Position numbers and translations under genes: made by a program. From Haloterrigena sp. KLK7 (GTDB lineage Archaea > Halobacteriota > Halobacteria > Halobacteriales > Natrialbaceae), in contig NZ_CP149790.1 in the NCBI RefSeq assembly GCF_037914945.1, forward strand, positions 124,001 to 188,000: DNA of 64,000 nt, written 5' to 3'. Positions within the stretch are counted from its first letter, which is position 1; each line of letters begins with the position of its first letter. Of this stretch, positions 16,030-24,295 are shown piece by piece. The notes under the pieces were generated by a model. That model saw only the letters and a program-made list of their open reading frames with translations, was not told where the DNA came from and made no database searches.

Positions 16030-16800
16030 TTATTTAGTTTTATCTTGTACAAATTCCTTGAATGAAGGTTGGCTAGAGTCTTTTACACTTTCCCAGGGGA
16101 CAAGTTTCTTATATTTATCTTTCCATTTCATCAATCTATACCAATGCCCTCCCAGTTGGGGTGTTGACTGGTTTAACCGGTGCCTCCTATCTTGTAATGT
16201 GTTGAACTCCTCCTGAAGATCCTGAATTGATACATCTGGGTCTGTTAATCTTTGACATATAAAATAATCAACTTCATCTGTGAGTTCCTGCAGTTCTTGA
16301 CCTGCATTATAATAATCTCTCGATCTCAGTTTTGGTCCATAAAACGAACTCAATAGTGAGCCTATCAAAATTATCAAAGCTAAGTCAGTAGGTGATAATG
16401 CTGAAAATGGTCTAAATAGTGCGAAGTCGGGAGTTCCTTCTCTGGTTGTAATATACAGCAAGATAGAACCTATAAAGACAATGAATATGTCGAGTGCCCA
16501 TCCAAAGCGACCTACCCATTCTGCTGCAACATAATTCCGTTTGTATGTGTAAAATAAACCCCATTTCACTGAGCCAGCCTGATCGTAAAGTTGCTTACGT
16601 AACTGATAGTCCCGTTGACCGAATCGATCTTTTACGTCATCTGTCATTGGAATGCATGTTAATAGACTAGATTGATAGTGATTTTCATCCACTTCTTGAG
16701 ACTGTCTTCGCTTCCATACTCCTCTACTAGCCCCCTCCGATTGCACGTCTACAAAGCCGGTTTCCCGAATATGCACACGAGGTGGATTTTTTGTGTTCAT
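16030..16800 (-). CDS. SLATT-like two-transmembrane effector
   Basis: A 256-aa protein with two membrane helices (about 101-118 and 137-155). They are flanked by a basic/aromatic helix before (YTYKRNYVAAEWVGRFGW) and a long helical segment after (RSRDYYNAGQELQELTDEVD). This is the architecture of SLATT domains, predicted pore-forming effectors in nucleotide-activated conflict systems. The C-terminal part is charged and cytoplasmic. ATG 16800 has a GAGAGGA Shine-Dalgarno-like sequence just upstream and is preferred. An internal ATG at 16647 would give a 205-aa protein closer to the usual size. Downstream, in the same direction, is the GGDEF gene. I infer a membrane effector opened or inhibited by the cyclase product. 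The family call is by architecture and patchy similarity, not by search. Confidence 0.65.
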   Translation of the reverse strand: MNTKNPPRVHIRETGFVDVQSEGASRGVWKRRQSQEVDENHYQSSLLTCIPMTDDVKDRFGQRDYQLRKQLYDQAGSVKWGLFYTYKRNYVAAEWVGRFGWALDIFIVFIGSILLYITTREGTPDFALFRPFSALSPTDLALIILIGSLLSSFYGPKLRSRDYYNAGQELQELTDEVDYFICQRLTDPDVSIQDLQEEFNTLQDRRHRLNQSTPQLGGHWYRLMKWKDKYKKLVPWESVKDSSQPSFKEFVQDKTK

Positions 16801-16962
16801 ATTCCTCTCTGTCGTTTATAACGGGTAGTGAAGCCTCTCTAACCGCTTCCACCACTTAGAATTATAGTAAATATTACCGATACATTCGAAACGAGTGAGT
16901 TTGTGTTCACAAATCGGTTCTGAAGTGAAGAGATAGAATCTCAATCATCAGACGGTCAGTCG
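16801..16962. promoter_or_regulatory. promoter region of the SLATT/GGDEF pair
   Basis: This AT-rich gap between the upstream PhiH1-like regulator and the SLATT gene contains TATAGTAAATATTA-like sequence (about 16863-16877). It is the likely promoter of the pair and a plausible binding place for the adjacent regulator. Confidence 0.35.
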
Positions 16963-17259
16963 CTATGAAGTCTTGGTAGTCGCCTCGAGTTCATCAGCAT
17001 CGAGCTCTTCGTCGAGAAACGCACGGCCGGTATCAGTGAGTCGATAGAGCCCCTGTGCGATCCGCTCGACGAGTCCGTATTCCGCGAGTTCAGAGAGCCG
17101 AATACTGGCGTGGCCACGAGAGCAGACGTCGAAGTTCTCCACTGCTTGTGGAGTGAGATTTCCTTCGTCACGCATCGTCTCTAGGATGCGTTCGTCGACT
17201 GGGCGCATCCAGTCGGCTCGTTGTCGTACCACGTTTCTACAGGCAGGATTCGTGAGCAT
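16963..17259 (-). CDS. PhiH1-repressor-like winged-helix regulator
   Basis: A 98-aa protein whose winged helix shows the haloarchaeal PhiH1-repressor pattern: ADWMRPVDERILETMRDEG, then NLTPQAV, then a recognition segment HASIRLSELAEYGLVERI, then GLYRLTDTGRAFLDEEL. These proteins are DNA-binding repressors found in virus, plasmid and defence contexts. It lies immediately upstream of the SLATT/GGDEF pair and on the same strand, 162 bases away, and so may control it. Its GC content is closer to the chromosome than that of the two island genes, so it may pre-date the insertion. A start at the internal Met of WMRPVD is possible. Confidence 0.8.
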   Translation of the reverse strand: MLTNPACRNVVRQRADWMRPVDERILETMRDEGNLTPQAVENFDVCSRGHASIRLSELAEYGLVERIAQGLYRLTDTGRAFLDEELDADELEATTKTS

Positions 17260-17645
17260 AGATTTACCGATATATACGATATGATAGCGGATTCGTCTGA
17301 TCTAGTAGCAAACTGTATTATTCTGACTGCGAATTGTAGGAAAAGTATTTGTAATGGGAGTCTCCATATATAATTGATCCGCCCCTTTCGGACTGAAAGG
17401 TCCGACGTGTTGGAGCACGCCGGGGGTCGGGTCATCCTCACCACGAGGTTTCCGACCATGCGAAACGAACGCTCGAGGGGTCAAAGAGATTACCCCATAG
17501 ACGACGGAACAGCTGGCCGTTCGGACGGCCACGACGAGACGCGAGCCGCTGCCTTTCACTGTCACTGCGCACGCGCGAGGGATCGGACTTCTTCTCGAGC
17601 AGCCACTCGAGACCCGACCACCCACAAACGGCGAGGTGACCGTTG
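17260..17645. other. intergenic region with a possible structured RNA
   Basis: No clear protein gene is seen. TATATAAT at 17367-17374 is followed by hairpin-forming sequence (next entry). Confidence 0.4.
17384..17460 (+). ncRNA. candidate structured RNA or leader
   Basis: A TATATAAT box at 17367-17374 precedes two adjacent hairpins. The first pairs TCGGAC with GTCCGA around the loop TGAAAG (17388-17405). The second pairs CGTG with CACG around TTGGAG (17406-17419). A G-rich stretch follows. No frame across it looks like a protein. A transcript starting ~25 bases after the box would contain most of these elements. Family unknown. Confidence 0.25.
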
Positions 17646-17906
17646 ATGGCTGACGAGCCGCGGGTCGCGACCGAGCGCGAGCGCCTCGAGACCATGCTCA
17701 TCCGACAGTATATAGAGCGCCTCGAGGCGCTCGACGCGGAGACCGAACGGCTCCTCGAGTCGATCGCGGCGACGGAGTCCTTCGACGAGCCGACGCGGGC
17801 ACGGGCGCGGCGTCACTTGCGCGAGATCCGAGCCCAGCTCCACGCGCTGTTGCTCGTGCTTCGGGATCACCCCCACGCCACCGACGAGCTGCGGGACTCG
17901 ACCTGA
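17646..17906 (+). CDS. small helical coiled-coil protein
   Basis: An 86-aa, fully helical, Glu/Arg-rich protein (ERERLETMLIRQYIERLEAL and similar heptads) without membrane segment. ATG 17646 is preferred, although an in-frame TTG at 17643 is possible. It lies 76 bases upstream of another coiled-coil gene in the same orientation. This suggests a shared unit or at least related structural roles. Function unknown. Confidence 0.55.
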   Translation: MADEPRVATERERLETMLIRQYIERLEALDAETERLLESIAATESFDEPTRARARRHLREIRAQLHALLLVLRDHPHATDELRDST

Positions 17907-17982
17907 GAGCGGCGCCGCCGGCCACGCGTCGCTCGAGCCGTCGTATCGCCGTCCGACTATCCAGCCCACACCAGACAGTTCA

Positions 17983-19023
17983 ATGCCATCGTCAGCACCC
18001 GACACGGACGCATCGCCGTCGACCGATTCCGGCCGGACAGCCCAGCCCAGCGAGTTCGAACGACTCCGCGACCGCCTCGAGTCCCTCGAGGCCGACCTCG
18101 AGCGCAAGGACGACCGCATCGCGGCCCTCGAGCGCGACCGCGATCGACTCGCCGAGACCGTCGCCGACCTCGAGGAGCGGAACGCGGCCCTCGAAGCGCG
18201 CACCGATGACCTCGAGGCGCACACCAGCGACCTCGAGAACGAGGCCGAGCGACTCGAGACGCGCACCGCGGCCCTCGAGGACGAGGCCACCGCTCTCGAG
18301 TCCGAGACCGCCGAACTCGAGAGCCTCGCCGAAGCGGCGCTCAAGAAGGCCAACGCCAACAAGGAGCGCATCGCGGAGCTCCAGTCCCGCGAACTCGAGA
18401 AGGGCGCCCACCTCGAGACCGAGCACGTCGACGAACGCGAGGTCACCGTCGCCGACGGCCGCCTCGAGCGCATCGCGAAGGACGACGGGAACGCCTACTA
18501 CCGCCTCCCGGAGAGCGCCGACCCGCTCGAGCGCGGCGGCGACGTCTCGCTGGCCTTCGGCGACCTGCTCCCGATCCAGCAGCTCGCGCGGATGGACGAC
18601 GATCGCCGCCGCGCCGCGGCGAACGCGCTGCCCACCAGACTGGCCGCGAAACTCTGGCGGGCCCGAACCGACTCGAGCGTCGGCGACGATCCGTGGGAGC
18701 GCGGCTGCAAGGACGTCGACGCGTACGTCAAAGCGAGCGACCTCAAACACTGGATCCGCCGCCGGGAGCCGGGGATCAGCGACAGCTACGCGAAGAAGCT
18801 CGTCTCGAGGACGATCGACGCCCTCCTGGACCTCTCGAAGAACCGGCTCGCGGTGCGCCGGCAGACCGAACGCAAGAACGGCCTCGAGTACACCGAACGG
18901 CGGGTGATCGTCCCCGCGGACGCGTCGATCCCCGGCGCGGCGAGCGGAGCGGAGCCGAGCGATCCGAACCCGGAGCCGGACCGCCCCCGCTCGGACCCGG
19001 AGACAACTGACGTCCACGGCTAG
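17983..19023 (+). CDS. long coiled-coil protein with C-terminal helical DNA-binding-like domain
   Basis: A 346-aa protein. After a disordered Ser/Thr/Asp start, residues ~25-150 form an almost perfect coiled coil with repeated LE/AALE heptads. Residues ~155-310 form a conserved-looking globular part (GNAYYRLPESADPLERGG, then KDVDAYVKASDLKHWIRRRE, then KKLVSRTIDALLDLS) that resembles a winged-helix-type fold. The tail is Pro/Asp-rich. Proteins of this layout are common on haloarchaeal chromosomes and plasmids but have no assigned function that I know. DNA binding is possible, not shown. Confidence 0.75.
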   Translation: MPSSAPDTDASPSTDSGRTAQPSEFERLRDRLESLEADLERKDDRIAALERDRDRLAETVADLEERNAALEARTDDLEAHTSDLENEAERLETRTAALEDEATALESETAELESLAEAALKKANANKERIAELQSRELEKGAHLETEHVDEREVTVADGRLERIAKDDGNAYYRLPESADPLERGGDVSLAFGDLLPIQQLARMDDDRRRAAANALPTRLAAKLWRARTDSSVGDDPWERGCKDVDAYVKASDLKHWIRRREPGISDSYAKKLVSRTIDALLDLSKNRLAVRRQTERKNGLEYTERRVIVPADASIPGAASGAEPSDPNPEPDRPRSDPETTDVHG

Positions 19024-19405
19024 GCCTGTCCACGCGGTCACTCCCTCCCTCGAGCGCGAGCGATCGCGCCGCCGACCGGACCTCGAGACGGTCTCACCGA
19101 CATCACGACACAGCCGCCGCGGGTGTTCGCTTGGGTTCGGTAGCCGTACGGCCGTCCCTCGAGCGGTCGTCGGCGGTCGAATTCGGGGACGCTCGAGCGA
19201 GCGTGACCGTAGACAACAGCTGTCCACGGAGCGATCCGGCTGGCGAGCTACCGTTCTGGGATGGCAGACGATAAGCGCGGTCGAGACGAGCGAGCACACG
19301 ACGCTGAAAGCAAGCATGACCGATACGCGCGGGATCTTCCCTTGCGAGAGGCGTCTCGTTTGGACCTGCTATGGGCTTTATTGTGTTCCCAGTGAAACCA
19401 CCGGT
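19024..19405. other. intergenic region
   Basis: No gene is recognised. GCTTTATTGTG near 19374-19384 lies about 22 bases before the next start and is its likely TATA box. Confidence 0.35.
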
Positions 19406-19879
19406 ATGGCGCTCGATATCGAGGTCCCGGAACCACCGGACCTCTCGAACCGAGGAATGCCACGCGAGTTCGAGTGGCGAGAAGAGACGCTCGGGTCGGA
19501 GGACTTCTACCGCGAGGACATCGAAGACCTGCTCCAGGAGGGGGCGTGGTCGGAGGGATTCAACGAGTGGAGCGAGTACACGAATCTCGATGAAGAGCAC
19601 GTTCGAATCGTCAGCGACCTCGGCCTGTTCCGAGCGTTCGACTTCTACTGGGACCCGACCGAAGACCGCCTTCGCTTCGACGCCCCAACGATTTCGGACG
19701 ACTGGCGGGAGCGAAACGCGACCGAGTCGCTCGATTCGAGCACGGTTTCGCTTATCGACAATGAGTTAGACGATCTCGGCCGATCGGTACAGGAGGAACT
19801 GGAGGACTACCTCGATCGGAACGACGAAGCGTCCGACTACGGGTGGGGTGAGGAAACGTACGGGAAACGCGATGAGTGA
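19406..19879 (+). CDS. acidic hypothetical protein
   Basis: A 157-aa, strongly acidic soluble protein (regions such as LGSEDFYREDIEDLLQEGAW and FRAFDFYWDPTEDRLRFDAP). No signal peptide or membrane segment is present. ATG 19406 was chosen over upstream in-frame starts because it sits ~22 bases after a TTTATT box and begins a well-formed protein. I do not recognise the family. It is convergent with the esterase gene downstream. Confidence 0.55.
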   Translation: MALDIEVPEPPDLSNRGMPREFEWREETLGSEDFYREDIEDLLQEGAWSEGFNEWSEYTNLDEEHVRIVSDLGLFRAFDFYWDPTEDRLRFDAPTISDDWRERNATESLDSSTVSLIDNELDDLGRSVQEELEDYLDRNDEASDYGWGEETYGKRDE

Positions 19880-19959
19880 TTCCAGTCACCGGCCCGTTCG
19901 ACGGCGTCCGAGAGACGGATTTTCTCTGTAATTCGTCTCCCGCGGATCGCGGCGGTCCG

Positions 19960-20973
19960 TCACTCGATCGTGCGCTCGAGGAACCGCTCGATCGCTTCCG
20001 GTCCCGCCGGGGGAGTTCCCTCGATGAGAGCGGTCGCGGAGCCGCCCTCCTCGAGGTGGACGGTCTCGGTGATCGACTGCGCGGGCGTCGGATCCGCGGT
20101 CAGCAGTTCCATCGCCACCCGTTCCGACTCGATCTCCTCGACGCCGCCGGTCACCCAGACGTGGTTGCGGTCGTGCAGTTCGTACAGCGCCGCGTCGACG
20201 CCGGCCTCGTCCAGCGCGTCGAACAGGACGCGGCTGTGTTCGATCGAAACCACCGCGTCGTCGCGACCGTGCATGGCGAGGACCGGCGGCGTCTCCGCGG
20301 AGACGTGGGTCACCGGACTCGCTTGCGCGAACGCGGCCTCGCGCTCCGATTTCGGGCCGCCGATGAGGAGCGAGGCGGGATCGGTCGGGTCGTCCGGGAC
20401 CAGCGTGAGATCCGCGACGCCGTACCAGTCGACGACCGCCTGGACGGCGCCCGACTCGTCGGGGGCGACCGCCTTCTCGAGGTCCGTCTCGGAGAAGACG
20501 TCCCCCGCGAGCGCTTCGACGTCGTCGACGACGCCCGCGAGGAGGGCCAGGTGACCGCCGGCCGACGCGCCCCACGCCGCGACGTTCGTCGCGTCGTATC
20601 CGTACTCGTCGGCGTTCGCCCGCAACCACCTGATCGCCGCCTTCACGTCGACGAGCTGGTCTGGGAAGACGCCCCGCGGCGTGTCGTTCGCCGGGTCGAT
20701 CGGGAAGTCGACGCCGTCCTCGAGGGCGTCGGGAATCGCGGCCAATCGGTAGCTCACGCTGGCGATCGCACACTCCCACTCGGCCGCGTACCGTTCCGGC
20801 TCCGGAACGTTGTCGCGGGTCTCGGCGACCCAGCCGCCGCCGTGGACGTAGACGACCAGCGGCGGATCGTCGACCGCGGGGACGAACAGATCGAGCCCTA
20901 ACTCGCCGGCGTCGCGCGTCGCGTACGTCACGTCCTCGTGGACTTCGACGTCGATGTCGGTATCCGCACTCAT
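19960..20973 (-). CDS. alpha/beta-hydrolase (carboxylesterase/lipase, BD-FAE-like)
   Basis: A 337-aa alpha/beta-hydrolase. The oxyanion motif HGGGW is near residue 45, the nucleophile elbow GASAGG near 135-140, the acid in HGRDDAVV and the histidine in HDRNHVW. It therefore has a complete catalytic triad for ester hydrolysis. It lacks a signal peptide and is probably cytoplasmic. The start at 20973 (MSADTDID) is preferred over upstream in-frame ATGs, because the upstream extension is Arg/Ser-rich and non-conserved in style. It is divergent from the small gene at 21132. The substrate is not predictable. Confidence 0.88.
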   Translation of the reverse strand: MSADTDIDVEVHEDVTYATRDAGELGLDLFVPAVDDPPLVVYVHGGGWVAETRDNVPEPERYAAEWECAIASVSYRLAAIPDALEDGVDFPIDPANDTPRGVFPDQLVDVKAAIRWLRANADEYGYDATNVAAWGASAGGHLALLAGVVDDVEALAGDVFSETDLEKAVAPDESGAVQAVVDWYGVADLTLVPDDPTDPASLLIGGPKSEREAAFAQASPVTHVSAETPPVLAMHGRDDAVVSIEHSRVLFDALDEAGVDAALYELHDRNHVWVTGGVEEIESERVAMELLTADPTPAQSITETVHLEEGGSATALIEGTPPAGPEAIERFLERTIE

Positions 20974-21131
20974 CCTGACTTCGGCTCGATACCATAGTAT
21001 CATCACTGTAACGATTCCCACCCAGTAGCGGCGCGTCGCCGCGGCTTCGGACGGGCACGAAGAGACGAAAGCCGCTCTCCCACCCGAAACCACCGCCCAG
21101 CTATATTTGCTTGGACGGCGTCCATACGAGT

Positions 21132-21302
21132 ATGTATCGCGCAATCCTGCCCGAGGGCCAGATCCAGTGCGAGCGGTACGAACACACCGAGAACGGCGTC
21201 GAACTCTACGACGAGGATGACGAATTCGTCGCGTTCGTGCCGTACGCGAACCTCCACGCCCTGGAGGACTTCCATCCCGAAGAAGAGCGGTCGATCATGT
21301 AG
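21132..21302 (+). CDS. small conserved-type acidic protein
   Basis: A 56-aa protein beginning MYRAILPEGQIQCERYE and ending near EERSIM. Composition and the alternating strand pattern look like a small beta-rich haloarchaeal protein. The ATG lies 24 bases after TATATTTG (21102-21109), fitting a leaderless transcript. Its stop overlaps the 3' end of the convergent TFB gene by 8 bases. Function unknown. Confidence 0.65.
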   Translation: MYRAILPEGQIQCERYEHTENGVELYDEDDEFVAFVPYANLHALEDFHPEEERSIM

Positions 21303-22251
21303 TCGCCGGCTGCTGGTCGATCGCCTCGAGCTGCTCCCGATACCGATTCCGCACCGTCACCACGGTCGTCTGTGCGGTGTCGGCGACGGCGCGCTGGGGG
21401 ATCGTCTCGTCGCAGAGGAGGCCGGCCGCGTAGATGGCGGCGGCGGCGAAGCCGGTCGGCGACTTCCCCGAGTGCAGGCCCTGTTCGGTCGTCTGGTCGA
21501 TGATCTCGACGGCCTTCGTCTCGACGTCCTTGCCGACGTCGAGTTCCGAACAGAAGCGAGGGACGAACTGGCGCGGATTCGTCGGCTCCAGATTGATGTC
21601 GAGTTCGTCGGCGATATACCGATACGTGCGGCCGATCTCCCGCTGGTCGACCCGCGAGACGGAGGTGACTTCCTCTAAGCTCCGCGGAATGTCCTCCTTC
21701 CGGCAGGCCGTGTACAGCGCGCTCGTGGCGACGCCCTCGATCGATCGGCCGCGGATGAGATCCTGCTCGAGCGCGCGCCGGTAGATGACGCTCGCGGTCT
21801 CCTTGACGGGCTTTGGAACCCCTAACGCACTGACCATCCGGTCGATCTCCGAGAGCGCGTACTTGAGATTGCGTTCGCCGGCGTTTTTCGTGCGAATGCG
21901 CTCCTGCCAGACGCGGAGGCGGTGGAGCTGGCCCTGCTTCTCGGCCGACATCGAGTGGCCGTTGGCGTCCTTGTTGCGCCAGTCGATGGTCGTCGTCAGC
22001 CCTCGGTCGTGCATCGACTGGGTCAGCGGTGCGCCGACGCGGGAGAGTTCGTCGTGCTCCTGGGCGTTGAACGCTCGCCACTCGGGGCCGTAATCGATCG
22101 GATCTTCGGTCAGAACGAGCCCGCACTCCTCGCAGACTCGCTCGCCGCGGTCCGGGTCGTGGACGATCGTATCCGTTTCGCAATCCGGACATAGACCGGT
22201 CTCTGTCTCCGTTGATTCGCTCGTGGTGTGATCGATGATGGACCGCGTCAT
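21295..22251 (-). CDS. tfb: transcription initiation factor IIB (TFB)
   Basis: A 318-aa archaeal TFB. The N-terminal zinc ribbon has CPDC near residue 21 and CEEC near 41. The B-reader/linker follows (YGPEWRAF, then RVGAPLTQSMHDRGL), and two cyclin-like repeats make up the remainder (for example SALYTACR and AAAIYAAGLL). It recruits RNA polymerase to TBP-bound promoters and binds the BRE. Haloarchaea encode several TFBs, and which paralog this is cannot be told. The start MTRSIID at 22251 gives the normal length. An in-frame upstream extension is non-typical. The 3' end overlaps the convergent small gene. Confidence 0.95.
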   Translation of the reverse strand: MTRSIIDHTTSESTETETGLCPDCETDTIVHDPDRGERVCEECGLVLTEDPIDYGPEWRAFNAQEHDELSRVGAPLTQSMHDRGLTTTIDWRNKDANGHSMSAEKQGQLHRLRVWQERIRTKNAGERNLKYALSEIDRMVSALGVPKPVKETASVIYRRALEQDLIRGRSIEGVATSALYTACRKEDIPRSLEEVTSVSRVDQREIGRTYRYIADELDINLEPTNPRQFVPRFCSELDVGKDVETKAVEIIDQTTEQGLHSGKSPTGFAAAAIYAAGLLCDETIPQRAVADTAQTTVVTVRNRYREQLEAIDQQPATT

Positions 22252-22999
22252 CAGTAGTTGAGGAATCGGTGCCGGCACTGTAAGGGGTTCACATGGTTTC
22301 GCGGGAAACGCCGACTTACCGCTCGGCCGTTCTCCGGCGCGAGAGAGAAGATGAGAGAACCGACACGTCGCCGCCGACGCTGTGTGAGACGTCGATCGAG
22401 TCGTGCCGTGACCGTGTCCCATCGGTCGCTTTCGGGCGAAGCGCCGTCGGTAGCGCCGTCGCCCTACCATGTTCATAGTGAGCGCGCCACATGAATTGTG
22501 GCCATCGTTCTCTGACACGCCGGACGTAAACCGCGTGTTCATCGCGTAAATCTGGCTTTCGGCGGCGAACTGTCGTTCGCCTTTATGTCGCCGGCACCTA
22601 ACGTTTCGAACCAGTGTCGTGTCTCAGTTCAGCCCATCGATCATCTCCACGCCCTTGCTCCCGTAACGGGAGCGCGTGTACGCGTCGGATACAGTCGAAC
22701 AATCGTCCAATACTGATCCCGTCGCGCGATTCTCGAAATCGGCCGACGTCGGATCGGTGTCCGCCGCCGTCTGCGGGATCCGGAAGTCGTCCCATACCCG
22801 CTTTGCAGCCGGTGCGAAACGTGGCCGTCCTTAAGAGTGTCACTATTGGTGTACAACTTGGTGTGTCAATCGTGACTGCGACTTGCCGATCGAGCGGACA
22901 ACGGCTCCCGTCGATTCGACAGTTTGGCAGCCGTTTCGTGCGCGGTAGCTCGTGTGAACCGGGCCGGAGTACGACCCTACCGTCCGGAGGGCGATCGTA
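22252..22999. other. long intergenic region between divergent genes
   Basis: About 750 bases separate the TFB and DUF7344 genes. It has several frames without protein-like character and no tRNA-like fold I can see. It probably holds the promoters of both genes. GGAGGG at 22986-22991 may serve as ribosome binding site for the gene at 23000. Confidence 0.4.
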
Positions 23000-23596
23000 A
23001 TGTCGTCGATCGATACGTCGCTCCCCGACGAGATCGCCTCGGTCGCCGACTCGGATGAGGAGCAACGACTGTCGAAGGACGTCATTTTCGAGCTCCTGAA
23101 GAATCGACGGCGGCGAGAAGTCCTCGCGTACTTACTCGAGGCCGACGATACGGTCACCCTCGGCGAACTCGCCGAACAGATCGCGGCCTGGGAGAACGAT
23201 ACCGAAGTCAGCGCGCTCAGCTCCGATCAGCGCAAGCGCGTGTACGTCGCGCTTTACCAGACCCATCTGCCGAAGATGGACGACGCCGGTATCGTCGAGT
23301 ACGATCAGGATCGGGGGCTGATCTCCCTGGCGGACAACGCCGACCTGCTGATGATGTATCTGGACACGGATACGCACCAGCAGGACCGGTGGGACCGATG
23401 GTACGCCGCCCTGAGCGTCGTCGGCGCGGCGCTCGTCTCCGGGGCGTTCCTCAGCGTTCCGCCGCTGTCGGCCGTCCCGACGCTCGGCATCGCCGGCGTC
23501 GTCGTCGTCGCTTTCTTCGCCCTCTCGGTCGCACACGCGGTGTCGAATCGGCGACGCGAACGGAACGTCGACGGCAAGTTATCGCGGATCGAGTGA
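23000..23596 (+). CDS. DUF7344 winged-helix protein with two membrane segments
   Basis: A 198-aa protein. Residues ~25-110 form the haloarchaeal DUF7344 winged helix (FELLKNRRRREVLAYLLE, then TLGELAEQIAAWEN, then KRVYVALYQTHLPKMDDAG). Two membrane helices follow (about 133-152 and 155-176), then a basic cytoplasmic tail. It is a probable membrane-tethered transcription regulator. Promoter target unknown. It stands alone and precedes the cell-surface island. Confidence 0.85.
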   Translation: MSSIDTSLPDEIASVADSDEEQRLSKDVIFELLKNRRRREVLAYLLEADDTVTLGELAEQIAAWENDTEVSALSSDQRKRVYVALYQTHLPKMDDAGIVEYDQDRGLISLADNADLLMMYLDTDTHQQDRWDRWYAALSVVGAALVSGAFLSVPPLSAVPTLGIAGVVVVAFFALSVAHAVSNRRRERNVDGKLSRIE

Positions 23597-24295
23597 CTGT
23601 TCCTTCGGGAGTGGATCGACGACTCTCTCGAGGCGTCGATGGCTGCGGTCTCTCGAGAGCGGCGAGTAGATTACTCGCGGATGAAGGTAAGAAGGACTTT
23701 TATTCACGGCTCTCGAACGGACGAGTGGCTCCCGACGACCGTCACCCGTACCGGAGCAGTTCGCGTGCCAGCATCTGTTTCCGACGCAGGCGCGGGAGCC
23801 ATTTCCTACCGAACCTGAGTGACAGTCACAACCACGCCGCCAGACCTGCACGGCAGTCACGAGTTCTCGTCGCGCGATTCCCGCGGACGTCGCGACCGAC
23901 CGGAGCGACGCGGACGTCGATCGCAGCGACCGGCGAGTGACGGAATCGCTCCGTACAGGTTTCGGAAACAGCATCGTGAGTTCCGTCCGCGGCCGACGGT
24001 CGCGTCGATCGCCACGAGGTCAGGGGGCGCGTCCAACGTATCCTCCGATTCCGTTCGTCGCTCGAACCGCGTCGACTCCAGCACTCCCCGCCAGTCGATG
24101 ATCTCCGCATCCGGATCGGACCGTCGTCTCGACCGAGAACCGAGCGATCGCCTCGAGTCCGCTGGGTATCTGATAGTCTAGATTCTATTAGAACGGTATA
24201 CAATCGCAGAAACGATCTCGCCGAAACTACATTCTGAACTTTCGAAGGGAGGTGGCGAGAATGCTTATGGTGTCTGTATCTGATAGTCAGTCCGT
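23597..24295. other. intergenic region before the surface island
   Basis: No gene is supported. GCTTATGG at 24263-24270 lies 25 bases before the next start codon and is its likely TATA box. Confidence 0.4.
24263..24270 (+). promoter_or_regulatory. TATA-type box of beta-helix gene
   Basis: GCTTATGG lies 25 bases before ATG 24296. The same kind of box at the same distance precedes the four related genes starting at 28280, 29858, 34609 and 49565. The spacing implies leaderless transcripts. Confidence 0.5.

Noticed and set aside
19876-20901. Forward 341-residue frame over the esterase
   Set aside because: Antisense shadow. The reverse strand has the full esterase catalytic triad.
22598-22999. 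Possible gene or tRNA in the TFB/DUF7344 gap (GGTTCGAAAC-like T-arm near 22605 on the reverse strand)
   Set aside because: No matching D-arm, anticodon arm or acceptor stem could be built. The frames look random.
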